From Autumnicola tepida (GTDB lineage: Bacteria > Bacteroidota > Bacteroidia > Flavobacteriales > Flavobacteriaceae): a stretch of DNA of 64,000 nt. Of the stretch, positions 9,116 to 17,251 are shown piece by piece (position 1 is the first letter of the stretch; the number at the start of each line of letters is the position of its first letter). The stretch lies in NCBI RefSeq assembly GCF_031846485.1, contig NZ_JAVRHQ010000005.1, positions 62,001 through 126,000 of the forward strand, read 5' to 3'. The position numbers and the translations under genes are program-made. The notes under the pieces were generated by a model. The model was not told the origin of the DNA. It did no database searches and saw nothing but the letters and a program-made list of their open reading frames with translations.

Positions 9116-9194
9116 AATATTAAAATATTGGTTATAAGGTAAAGTTAGGTAAAGATCTTTAACAACCTTTAGGCTTAACAGTTTTTGGCAAATA

Positions 9195-9752
9195 TTAATT
9201 CCAGTAAATCATAAAATATTTGATCCTTGCTTCATCCGGAATCTGTGAAGCTCTTATTTTAGTTTCGGTATCATATCTAAGGCTGGAAGGCAATTCTTTC
9301 TTATCTATGGTCACATAGGCATTGATCTCGTCAAGAAAAACCACGGCAGAAGTCATCGTATTTTCTATCCTGGAAATGTTGTAATTAGTAACAATGTCTT
9401 TAAAAGTGCTGCCTGTGTTAAGGCCTTCTTTGGTCTCGAACCTGGGGTCCATAATCCTTATATAGCCAATGGTGCTGGTAGAATCGAATTCCTGCAAAGG
9501 TTCTAGATACAGGAGCGGCTGGCCTCCTTTTTCGTAAACCCTTATTTCGTCTGTAGACCGCAATTGCTCGGCACCGCTGGTTTGGGTAATAATGGAATCT
9601 TCTTTAAAAATCGAATCCAGCTGGTTAAGCTTTGTTTCCCTCTTCAATTTCCCCACCTGTTTGGGAGTGATTAAATAGGGATTATCTTCATCGCTGGTAC
9701 ATGAATAAAACATTACCCCGGATAGTAGTAGTAATAGCAGGTTTTTTTTCAT
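9195..9752 (-). CDS. Putative lipoprotein, function unknown
   Basis: A 185-residue protein with a type II (lipoprotein) signal peptide: MKKN, a Leu-rich core and the Cys of FYSC at about residue 18, followed by an acidic TSDED that would favour surface exposure in Bacteroidota. The rest is soluble, with predicted alternating beta segments and no motif I recognise. It begins six bases downstream of the HerA-like ATPase stop and is probably cotranscribed with it. Confidence 0.75.
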   Translation of the reverse strand: MKKNLLLLLLSGVMFYSCTSDEDNPYLITPKQVGKLKRETKLNQLDSIFKEDSIITQTSGAEQLRSTDEIRVYEKGGQPLLYLEPLQEFDSTSTIGYIRIMDPRFETKEGLNTGSTFKDIVTNYNISRIENTMTSAVVFLDEINAYVTIDKKELPSSLRYDTETKIRASQIPDEARIKYFMIYWN

Positions 9753-9758
9753 TATTGC

Positions 9759-11285
9759 TTATTTCAGTAGTTTGTTTAGTACGCCCATTACTCCGCGAAT
9801 AAAAGTGGCGCTGGTTAAAACTTTAATTATGGCTCCTTCGGTTTTTGAAGTGGAAGACCTTCTTCTTGTAGTGGCCTTCTTAACTTTCTTGCGCTCCGTT
9901 TTTGCCTTTTCTAGGGCCTCTTCTTTGGCTGCCTGTTCTATTTTTTCAGTCAGGATTTCGTGCGCGCTTTCCCTGTCGATCTCCTCGTTGTATTTGGCTG
10001 CAAGGTGGGAATTGTCAATAATCTCTTTTAATTCTGAAGAGGTTAAGATATCCATCCTGCTCATAGGCGCCCGCAACATAGTAGCCGCGAGAGGCGTAGG
10101 CCTTCCTTTTTCGTTCAGTGCCGTGACCAGAGCTTCCCCAATTCCTAACGCCGTTATTTCATTTTTTGTATCATAAAATTCTGAAATGGGATAATTTTCT
10201 GCCGTAAGTTTGATGGCTTTCCTGTCTTTTGCCGTAAAAGCCCTTAGCGCATGCTGAATTTTCAAGCCCAATTGCCCCAGTACTTCCAGGGGTACATCGG
10301 TGGGATTTTGGGTTACAAAATAAATTCCCACGCCCTTGGAGCGTATGAGTTTTACAATGCTCTCAATCTGGTCCTGCAGGGCTTCAGAAGCCTCATCGAA
10401 AATAAGGTGGGCTTCATCGATAAACATTACCAGCTCCGGCTTGTCCCTGTCTCCTTTCTCGGGAAAGGTATTGTAGATTTCGGCCAGCAGGCTAAGCATA
10501 AATGTAGAAAACAAAGCCGGTTTGTCCTGGATATCGGTGAGCCTGATGATGTTTACGTAAGCTTTTCCGCTTTCGTCCTTCCGGGTAAGGTCTTTCACTT
10601 CAAAGGAGCGTTCGCCAAAGAAGCGTTCGGCTCCCTGCTGTTCCAGGCTTACGATTTTTCGCAAAATAGCGCCTGTGGAGGCTGAAGAGATGCGGCCATA
10701 TTCCTTTTCGATTTCTTCCCGGCCTTCGGCTGTGGCATATTGCAGTACCTTTCTTAAATCTTTGAGATCGAGCAATGGGAGTTGATGGTCATCACAATAT
10801 TTAAATATAATGGCTAAAATGCCAGCCTGAGTGGGAGAAACATCCAGGATCCTGGAAAGCAGCACCGGCCCAAATTCGCTTATTGTGGCCCGAAGCCGTA
10901 CGCCGTTTTGTTCAGAAATGCTCAATAATTCAACAGGTGCGGCATTTGGTTTATATGGGAATCCAATTTTTTCATGGCGCTCATATAAAAATTCTTCACC
11001 ATCGGAAGCTTTTGCGATCCCGCTAAGATCACCCTTAACGTCCATCATTAACACCGGCACTCCTTTTTCTGAAAGGTTTTCAGCGAGGATCTGTAAAGTT
11101 TTGGTTTTTCCTGTTCCTGTAGCGCCGGCAATAAGGCCGTGGCGGTTCATTGTTTTTAATGGGATTTTTACCGCGGCATCGGGAAAAGTTTTTCCCTGGT
11201 GCATAGCCGCGCCTAAAAAGATGTAACCCCCTTTGGGTTTATAGCCCTCAGCGATATGCGTAATAAAATCCTTTTCACTTTTCAT
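9759..11285 (-). CDS. HerA-like ATPase (DUF853 / YjgR family)
   Basis: A 508-residue P-loop ATPase of the HerA/FtsK superclass. Walker A is GATGTGKT at residues 54-61; Walker B is VMFIDEAHL near residue 285, followed by the sensor-like FVTQNP. A basic C-terminal tail (KAKTERKKVKKATTRRRSS) and a final short helix complete it. DUF853 proteins are widespread cytoplasmic ATPases without a settled role; they lack the NurA partner found with archaeal HerA, and no nurA is visible here. Gene order (PBP4, S66 peptidase, this ATPase, lipoprotein, all minus) suggests a loose operon, but not a defined job. Confidence 0.88.
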   Translation of the reverse strand: MKSEKDFITHIAEGYKPKGGYIFLGAAMHQGKTFPDAAVKIPLKTMNRHGLIAGATGTGKTKTLQILAENLSEKGVPVLMMDVKGDLSGIAKASDGEEFLYERHEKIGFPYKPNAAPVELLSISEQNGVRLRATISEFGPVLLSRILDVSPTQAGILAIIFKYCDDHQLPLLDLKDLRKVLQYATAEGREEIEKEYGRISSASTGAILRKIVSLEQQGAERFFGERSFEVKDLTRKDESGKAYVNIIRLTDIQDKPALFSTFMLSLLAEIYNTFPEKGDRDKPELVMFIDEAHLIFDEASEALQDQIESIVKLIRSKGVGIYFVTQNPTDVPLEVLGQLGLKIQHALRAFTAKDRKAIKLTAENYPISEFYDTKNEITALGIGEALVTALNEKGRPTPLAATMLRAPMSRMDILTSSELKEIIDNSHLAAKYNEEIDRESAHEILTEKIEQAAKEEALEKAKTERKKVKKATTRRRSSTSKTEGAIIKVLTSATFIRGVMGVLNKLLK

Positions 11286-11296
11286 GGAAGTATAGT

Positions 11297-12346
11297 TTAA
11301 ACCACAGCAGGCTGTAGCAATTGGATAGTACCTTTTTCAGCATTAATTTCAGCCTCAATTCCGTTGGGAATAGTTACATTATCATCAATATGGCCAATCA
11401 TGGCACCCGTAAAAGCAGGAATATTCAGAGGTTTAATATAAGAATCCAGCACTTCTTCCAGGGTAAGGGAACCGTAGCCGCTGCCACCGGGATCACAATC
11501 GGTACATTTGCCAAAAATAAATCCGCTAATTTGCTTAAGGACACCTGCCAATCGCAATTGAGACATCATCCTATCTACGGCATAAATTTTCTCGCCCACA
11601 TCTTCAATATAAAGGATTTTACCTTTCCAGTCCTGCGGAAAATATTCTGTTCCTACTATTCCGGTTAATACGGAAAGATTGCCGCCCAGCAGCCGGCCTT
11701 TTGCTGTTCCCGGGGTTATGGTACGAATGCGGTTTTTTGTTTGGGCCAGTTCATCCCCTTTATCTGAAGGATTCTTCAAAAGAGGGGCTTCTTTATTAAA
11801 AAGCAGTGCTTTTAGATGTCCCGCGCTATAGGGGTTCCATGTAGAAACGGCCACAGGCCCGTGGAAAGTCACCAGCCCGGTTTGTTTAAAGATAGCCAGG
11901 TGCAAAGCGGTAATATCACTGTAGCCAATAAATATTTTAGGATTTTTTCTTATCAGATTGTAATCCAGTTTATCCAGAATTCGTGCAGAGCCCGAGCCGC
12001 CTCTAAGCGCGATAATGGCATTTATGGAATCATCGGCAAACATAGAATTAAGTTCTGCAGCACGTTCTTCGTCTGTCCCGGCAAGATGGCCGTACCTGCT
12101 TTTGGCAAATTTGCCAAATTTCACCTTTAGGCCCATGGCTCCAAAAGATTCCCGCGCGATCTCGTAAGGTTCAGACTCAAAAATGGCGCTGGCAGGGCTA
12201 ATAATTCCTATGGTATCCCCTTCTTTAAGCGCCTGCGGACGGATGATTTCTTCGGAAGTGTGAAAATTAAAATTGCTGCTGAAAGAACTGAGCGGAATGG
12301 CCATTCCAGCCGTTCCGATGTTCCTGATGAAATTTCTTCTTTTCAT
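11297..12346 (-). CDS. Tat-exported L,D-carboxypeptidase (peptidase S66, LdcA-like)
   Basis: S66 L,D-carboxypeptidases remove the terminal D-Ala from murein tetrapeptides. The expected catalytic elements are visible: the nucleophilic Ser in IGYSDITAL, the Glu in YIEDVGEKIYAVDRM and the His in GAMIGHIDDN. The N-terminus KRRNFIRNIG followed by a hydrophobic stretch is a twin-arginine signal, pointing to export through Tat. That is unusual for LdcA, which is cytoplasmic in E. coli. I chose the ATG at 12346; an upstream in-frame start at 12379 would place 11 residues before the RR motif. The gene ends 11 bases before the HerA-like gene begins. Confidence 0.9.
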   Translation of the reverse strand: MKRRNFIRNIGTAGMAIPLSSFSSNFNFHTSEEIIRPQALKEGDTIGIISPASAIFESEPYEIARESFGAMGLKVKFGKFAKSRYGHLAGTDEERAAELNSMFADDSINAIIALRGGSGSARILDKLDYNLIRKNPKIFIGYSDITALHLAIFKQTGLVTFHGPVAVSTWNPYSAGHLKALLFNKEAPLLKNPSDKGDELAQTKNRIRTITPGTAKGRLLGGNLSVLTGIVGTEYFPQDWKGKILYIEDVGEKIYAVDRMMSQLRLAGVLKQISGFIFGKCTDCDPGGSGYGSLTLEEVLDSYIKPLNIPAFTGAMIGHIDDNVTIPNGIEAEINAEKGTIQLLQPAVV

Positions 12347-12406
12347 TTTGCAAGGTTCATGTAACCCGAAAATAGGCAATTTAGAGCCTTTTTGAAGAAT
12401 TTATTT

Positions 12407-13737
12407 TCAATAATTGTCCCTTATAAACCTCAGGATATGCTCCATTTCCTGCTTAAGTTGTGAAGTGGGAACAGTATAATTACTGTTCATAAAGCTGAAG
12501 ATTAGAATTTTGCCGCTATTGGTTTTAAGGTAACCGCTAAGGCTGTGGTTATTTCTTAAAGTGCCAGTTTTGGCAAAAATATAAGGCTCCTCCGCTTTAT
12601 AATAATTCTCCAGCGTACCCGATTTTCCGCCAGTGGCCATCATGCTGAACAGTTTTTCCTGTGGCACTTCAGCCAGGATTTTTTCGAGCAGTTTTACCAT
12701 AGTCCGTGGCGTGAAGAGATTATAGCGGGAAAGTCCGGAGCCGTCATGCCACATAGGTTCGTCCGGTAAGTCCTGCAAATAATTTTCCTTCATATAATCT
12801 ATGGCTATTTTGGATTTTAACGTATCTGCAATTTCATTGGAGGCCATTAGTAAAATTTGTTCAGCTATAAAATTATCGCTTACTTCCAGCATTCGCTTGT
12901 AAATACTATCTGTGGGAATGCTGTAAAGTTTCTTATTTAGCTGAAATTGCTCTGGTCTCTCCTTTAATATTTGAACTTTTTGCTGAAGCGTATCGGTTAA
13001 GACCGCTGCAAGTAATTCCGAAGAAAATTTGAGAGGAATATCCTGCTCGTCTTCTTCAATGCGTGGAAAATTTTGAAAGTAAAAAGTATTGTTCTCTATA
13101 GCCCGGCTGATATTATCATTTTTTTCAGCAAAACTTTTTTGAATAGAAAGGGAATCTTTAAAAATTTCAGGAAAAACCTGCGGGATGGTATCCCCTTTTT
13201 TGAATTTAAAGTTTACCAGGTTTCCGTAAAGCGGAAAATCTGTTCTTTCCGCGGAATAATACGCGTCATAATCGTCCCAGGCCCATCCTGGGCCCAGGTG
13301 CTTTTCAGTATAAACCGGCGGCAAGTAAAAAAGTTCTTTACCCGAATTCTTCAAAAATGAAAGCACATTGGAATCTGGTAATTCCGGATTAAGAAAGGAA
13401 GGGTCGCCGGTGCCTGTAAAGATCAGGCTATCGGCTTTAATGGTATATCGCAATGCCGGAACCGAATCTCCCAGGATCTTCAGTCCTGTATAAAAGGTGA
13501 ATAGTTTGGTGTTGGATGCGGGGGTAAAGTATTTTTCTTCATTATGAGCGTAGAGAAAATCACCTTTTAAGGGGTTATAAATGGCAAGCCCAGCAAAACC
13601 TTTTTTAAAAACAGGGGAAGTTTCTAAAGTGGTATTGATGCGCTGCTGGGTTTTTCTTGTAGCTGAACAGGAGGCGAGAAAAATAGGGTTAAAAGCAGGA
13701 AATAGAAAATCGGGTGGCGGGGTAGGGTTATTTTCAA
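12407..13737 (-). CDS. PBP4-type D-alanyl-D-alanine carboxypeptidase (peptidase S13), apparent frameshift in signal peptide
   Basis: A low-molecular-weight penicillin-binding protein of family S13 (DacB-like). It carries the SxxK motif in ASNTKLFT, SxN in VSDNFIAEQ and KTG in FAKTGTLRN, so the catalytic part is whole. The N-terminus is odd. In the catalytic frame the only ATG (13798) gives a long polar leader, yet a perfect lipobox LASC is present. A TTG at 13737 in the next frame encodes a typical n- and h-region (MKITLPRHPIFYFLLLTLFF), which would join the lipobox if the five-base A/T homopolymer at 13679-13683 had one more base. I therefore read it as one lipoprotein gene with a one-base indel, real or from sequencing. 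Confidence 0.85.
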
Positions 13738-13926
13738 AGTGATAGTTTTTAAGGTATGAATAGGTGTGACTTTGATCAGGGTAAATGTAAAAATTCATGA
13801 GATAATAGAGGAGGTGGTGGGAAAATTTTGACTATCTTTTTGGGGGTGCTATTTTATAATTTTACTGGAAAATTAGCTGGTGGTTTAATCTAAGGCAAAA
13901 CAGGAAATTAAAACTAAGAGATTCTG

Positions 13927-13934
13927 TATCTTTG
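13927..13934 (+). promoter_or_regulatory. Bacteroidota -7 promoter box for queE, near-leaderless
   Basis: TATCTTTG matches the Bacteroidota sigma-ABfr -7 consensus TAnnTTTG exactly. Transcription would start about seven bases downstream, at or next to the queE ATG at 13941, so the mRNA may be leaderless or nearly so. I see no clear -33 TTTG at the usual distance. Confidence 0.65.
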
Positions 13935-13940
13935 CACGCT

Positions 13941-14573
13941 ATGATTACAAAAGAGACACAGGAATTGGTTGATGAGGGGATTATGCTTCCGCTAATGGAG
14001 GATTTTTATACGATCCAGGGGGAAGGATTCCATAAAGGAACGGCTGCTTATTTTATAAGAATAGGAGGTTGCGATGTAGGTTGTCACTGGTGTGATGTAA
14101 AGGAAAGCTGGAATGCTGCAATTCATCCGCCCACCCATATTGGTGAAATTGTGGAAAAAGCAAGTTCTTTAAGTAAAACAGTGGTTATTACCGGTGGTGA
14201 GCCCCTTACCTGGGATATGACTAAGATCACCGATGCTTTAAAAGCAAAAGGCTGCAAAGTTCATATCGAAACTTCAGGAGCATATAAATTAACCGGAACA
14301 TGGGACTGGATTTGTCTGTCCCCAAAAAAGATAAAACTCCCTACAGAAGAAATTTATAAAGTGGCCAATGAATTAAAGGTCATTGTCTTCAATAAACATG
14401 ATTTTAAATTTGCCGAAGAACAGGCTGTAAGGGTCAACGAAGATTGTATTCTTTATCTACAGCCGGAATGGAGCAACCGGGAAAAAATGATGCCGCAGAT
14501 TGTAGATTATGTCATGCAGAATCCTAAATGGAAAGTGTCCCTGCAAACCCATAAATATCTTAATATTCCATAA
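13941..14573 (+). CDS. queE: QueE, 7-carboxy-7-deazaguanine synthase (radical SAM)
   Basis: QueE rearranges 6-carboxy-tetrahydropterin to 7-carboxy-7-deazaguanine in queuosine synthesis. The radical SAM cluster motif is CDVGCHWC (CX3CX2C) as in many QueE proteins, preceded by the family's FYTIQGEGFHKGTAAYFIRIGGC region. VVITGGEPLTW and HIETSGAY match the SAM-binding and substrate segments. I start at the ATG at 13941; the TTG nine bases upstream lies inside the promoter box. The gene stands alone, closed by a hairpin terminator shared with the convergent DUF2911 gene. GTP cyclohydrolase folE, which feeds pterin chemistry, is elsewhere in the window (28162). Confidence 0.94.
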   Translation: MITKETQELVDEGIMLPLMEDFYTIQGEGFHKGTAAYFIRIGGCDVGCHWCDVKESWNAAIHPPTHIGEIVEKASSLSKTVVITGGEPLTWDMTKITDALKAKGCKVHIETSGAYKLTGTWDWICLSPKKIKLPTEEIYKVANELKVIVFNKHDFKFAEEQAVRVNEDCILYLQPEWSNREKMMPQIVDYVMQNPKWKVSLQTHKYLNIP

Positions 14574-14574
14574 A

Positions 14575-14597
14575 AAAAGCGCCTTAGTGGCGCTTTT
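14575..14597. terminator. Bidirectional hairpin terminator
   Basis: A nine-base perfect stem AAAAGCGCC/GGCGCTTTT (14575-14583 and 14589-14597) with a TTAGT loop between the convergent queE and DUF2911 genes. A/T tracts on both sides let it serve both strands. Confidence 0.88.
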
Positions 14598-14619
14598 CTA
14601 TTTTCTGAAATGGATGAGG

Positions 14620-15183
14620 TTACATGCTCTCTTTAAAAGGAACTTTTATATACCTGTCATCCCATCCAATTAAAAGGTTTGCACCGTCTTCTACCTGCTC
14701 AAAAGCCATAGATAAAGCTTCAATGTTGTTAGGTGCTTTTCTTACTGGAACGTTTATTCTTACAAAATCCTCTTCGCTGGCATATTCATATGCTCCCCAG
14801 GTATGTGTTTTCTTGTTTAAGATTACAGTCCACTCTTTTTCCTCTGGAATAGTGTACAAGGTGTAAGTACCTTTAGGAACAGTTTCCCCGGCAACTTTCA
14901 TGTCTTCATAAAGAGTAAGTTCAGTGGCTTCATTTGCGCCTGTTCTCCAAACTTCCCCGTAAGGCACCAGTTTTCCAAAAACTTCCCTTTCCCTTTTCTG
15001 TGGCCTGCTGTATATTATTCTTGCCATAGGTTCATTCTCCTGGTTTCTGTATAAGGCAAGGTCCATGGGGCTTGCATCCAGTTTGGAGAAATTAGGAGTT
15101 TCAGAATTGTCGTTTTGTGCCTGTAAATTACTTATTCCTGTACAAAGCATTATTCCCAATGCTACTACAAATATTTTTTTCAT
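14620..15183 (-). CDS. Secreted DUF2911 family protein
   Basis: A 187-residue protein with a clear Sec signal peptide (residues 1-22, ending LQAQ). The body carries the DUF2911 pattern: ARIIYSRPQKR, FGKLVPYGEVWRTGANEAT, the central GETVPKGTYTLYTIP and WGAY. DUF2911 proteins are common periplasmic or surface proteins of Bacteroidota with unknown activity. It is a single gene; weak -7-like boxes (at 15204-15211 and 15222-15229, minus strand) lie upstream. Confidence 0.88.
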   Translation of the reverse strand: MKKIFVVALGIMLCTGISNLQAQNDNSETPNFSKLDASPMDLALYRNQENEPMARIIYSRPQKREREVFGKLVPYGEVWRTGANEATELTLYEDMKVAGETVPKGTYTLYTIPEEKEWTVILNKKTHTWGAYEYASEEDFVRINVPVRKAPNNIEALSMAFEQVEDGANLLIGWDDRYIKVPFKESM

Positions 15184-15447
15184 TGCGATTTAATTTTTGA
15201 CTACGAATTTATTATTTTTTATAAAGATACACAGGTATAGCGGCTTTATTGTTAAAAAAGTACTTAGGTGCTGTTAAAATTCTTAGGGTTTACATCTGTC
15301 AACAAATTTCAGGAGAAGTCTCTATTCTATTTTATACAAGATGTAAATATTCTTTTTTTTCTTTTCATTTGAAATCAATATGCTTAGTTATATTTATTTA
15401 ATGTAATCTTCTGCCCATATTTGAATCAAATTAATAAAGCAAATGTC

Positions 15448-17067
15448 ATGTGTGGAATTTTAGCAGTAATCGGCGACCGATTAAGTAAAGAGAAAGTAAG
15501 CAGCCTGTCTAAGAGAATGTCTCACCGTGGGCCAGATGAGAGTGATGTGCATGTAACTGAAGAAGGTTATGTGCTTAGTCACGAAAGACTTTCTATTGTA
15601 GATTTAGAAACAGGTAAACAACCAATCCAGGGAACTTCAGAAGCCTGGATGATTCATAATGGGGAAATATATAATCATCAGTCATTAAGGGATAATGAAC
15701 TGAAACATCATAAATTCAGGACTACGGGAGATTCAGAAGTTATTGTTCATTTATATGAAGAATATGGATATGATTTTCTTGATAAGTTAGATGGGGTGTT
15801 TTCGTTTGTAGTTGTAAGCGGGAAAGACTTTATTGTGGCCCGTGACCCAATTGGGGTAAAACCTCTTTATTATGGAACAGATGAAGACGGTGCCATTTGG
15901 TTTGCAAGTGAAATGAAAGCACTTGCCGACCAATGTACAAGCTTTGCCGCTTTTCCTCCTGGTCACTATTACACTCCCGAAACCGGTTTTGTGGAATATT
16001 ATACTCCGGACTGGTACGATTATAAGAAAGGAGATAAAGCACTGGATTTGTCAAAAATAAGGGAAAGTCTTATTGCGGCAACTAAAAAGCGCTTAATGGC
16101 CGATGTGCCGCTTGGAGTATTGTTAAGCGGAGGTTTGGATTCTTCTTTAACATCTTCTATTGCAGCAAGGTTATTGGAAGGTACGGGGCAAAAACTGCAT
16201 TCCTTTTCAATCGGGCTGGATGAGAATGCCCCCGATTTAGTGGCGGCAAAAAAAGTTGCTGAATTTTTGGGTACAGAACATTCAGAATTATATTTTACTG
16301 TTGAAGAAGGTATAGAAATACTTAAAAAGCTGGTATGGCATCTTGAAACTTACGATGTTACTTCTATCCGGGCGAGTACTCCCATGTATTTCCTTTCAAA
16401 AGGAATTACTGAAAAAGGGGTGAAGGTAGTGCTTTCCGGGGAAGGGGCCGATGAGATCTTTGGAGGCTACCTTTATTTTAAAAATGCGCCTTCTGCTGAA
16501 GAATTTCAGAAGGAAACCATTAGAAGGGTACAAAGGCTTGCCACGGCAGATTGTTTAAGGGCAGATAAATCCACCATGGCCCATGGTCTTGAGGCGCGTG
16601 TGCCATTTTTAGATAAAGGATTTCTTAAAGTCGCCATGGAAACAGAGCCTTCAGCAAAAATGCCAAAAACCTACGATGGAGTGGAAAAATACATACTTCG
16701 TAAGGCATTCGATACTCCCGAGCGTCCATTTTTACCAGATGAGGTGCTTTGGAGGCAAAAAGAGCAGTTTAGCGACGGTGTAGGTTACAGCTGGATAGAT
16801 GAGCTTATCGCCCATGCTTCAGCGCAAATTAGCGATACGCAAATGGCAACAGCAGAGCAAAAATATCCATTCAATACCCCTACAACTAAAGAAGCCTATT
16901 TTTACAGGGAAATTTTCCACAGTCACTTTCCGCAGGAAAGCGCTGCAAAAACAGTGAAAAAGTGGGTTCCAAAATGGCAGGCAGATTTAGATCCGAGTGG
17001 AAGGGCAAACACTTCCCACGTGGCTTCAACAGCTAAAAAACAATTAGAAGAATTGGCCAAAGTTTAG
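15448..17067 (+). CDS. asnB: AsnB, glutamine-hydrolysing asparagine synthetase
   Basis: AsnB makes asparagine from aspartate, glutamine and ATP. The N-terminal nucleophile of the glutaminase domain must be Cys2, so the true start is the ATG at 15448 (Met-Cys-Gly-Ile-Leu), not the TTG at 15421 in the same frame. SHRGPDESD and VIHNGEIYNH belong to the class II amidotransferase domain; the synthetase half has the PP-loop LLSGGLDSS. About 539 residues is the standard bacterial length. The gene is monocistronic between a 260-base AT-rich leader region and a strong terminator. Confidence 0.96.
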   Translation: MCGILAVIGDRLSKEKVSSLSKRMSHRGPDESDVHVTEEGYVLSHERLSIVDLETGKQPIQGTSEAWMIHNGEIYNHQSLRDNELKHHKFRTTGDSEVIVHLYEEYGYDFLDKLDGVFSFVVVSGKDFIVARDPIGVKPLYYGTDEDGAIWFASEMKALADQCTSFAAFPPGHYYTPETGFVEYYTPDWYDYKKGDKALDLSKIRESLIAATKKRLMADVPLGVLLSGGLDSSLTSSIAARLLEGTGQKLHSFSIGLDENAPDLVAAKKVAEFLGTEHSELYFTVEEGIEILKKLVWHLETYDVTSIRASTPMYFLSKGITEKGVKVVLSGEGADEIFGGYLYFKNAPSAEEFQKETIRRVQRLATADCLRADKSTMAHGLEARVPFLDKGFLKVAMETEPSAKMPKTYDGVEKYILRKAFDTPERPFLPDEVLWRQKEQFSDGVGYSWIDELIAHASAQISDTQMATAEQKYPFNTPTTKEAYFYREIFHSHFPQESAAKTVKKWVPKWQADLDPSGRANTSHVASTAKKQLEELAKV

Positions 17068-17091
17068 GCAAAAGTTTCGTGTGGTTTGTTC

Positions 17092-17136
17092 AACCCGTAG
17101 TGGCTGGTTTTTAATCCTGTTCACTACGGGTTTTTT
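17092..17136 (+). terminator. Terminator after asnB
   Basis: A perfect nine-base stem CCCGTAGTG/CACTACGGG (17094-17102 and 17122-17130) with a 19-base loop is followed by six T. Confidence 0.88.
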
Positions 17137-17204
17137 CCACATAAATTGTTAATAACTTCAGGGCTTTAAGCTTCGCGCTATCAGTCTAAAAAGGCGGGTT
17201 TTGT

Positions 17205-17212
17205 TATATTTG
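17205..17212 (+). promoter_or_regulatory. -7 promoter box for gyrB
   Basis: TATATTTG fits TAnnTTTG and lies 39 bases before the gyrB ATG. A -33 TTG at the expected distance is not evident. Confidence 0.55.
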
Positions 17213-17251
17213 TTCGTTACCAAAATTACACGAATTTAATTTACAAAATAA

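Noticed and set aside
9759..11285. HerA-like ATPase as part of a HerA-based defence system (for example with SIR2 or DUF4297)
   Set aside because: The protein is the DUF853/YjgR type and neighbours are cell-wall enzymes and a lipoprotein; no effector nuclease is next to it.
15421..15447. TTG start upstream of asnB
   Set aside because: The catalytic Cys2 must follow the initiator Met, which fixes the start at 15448.
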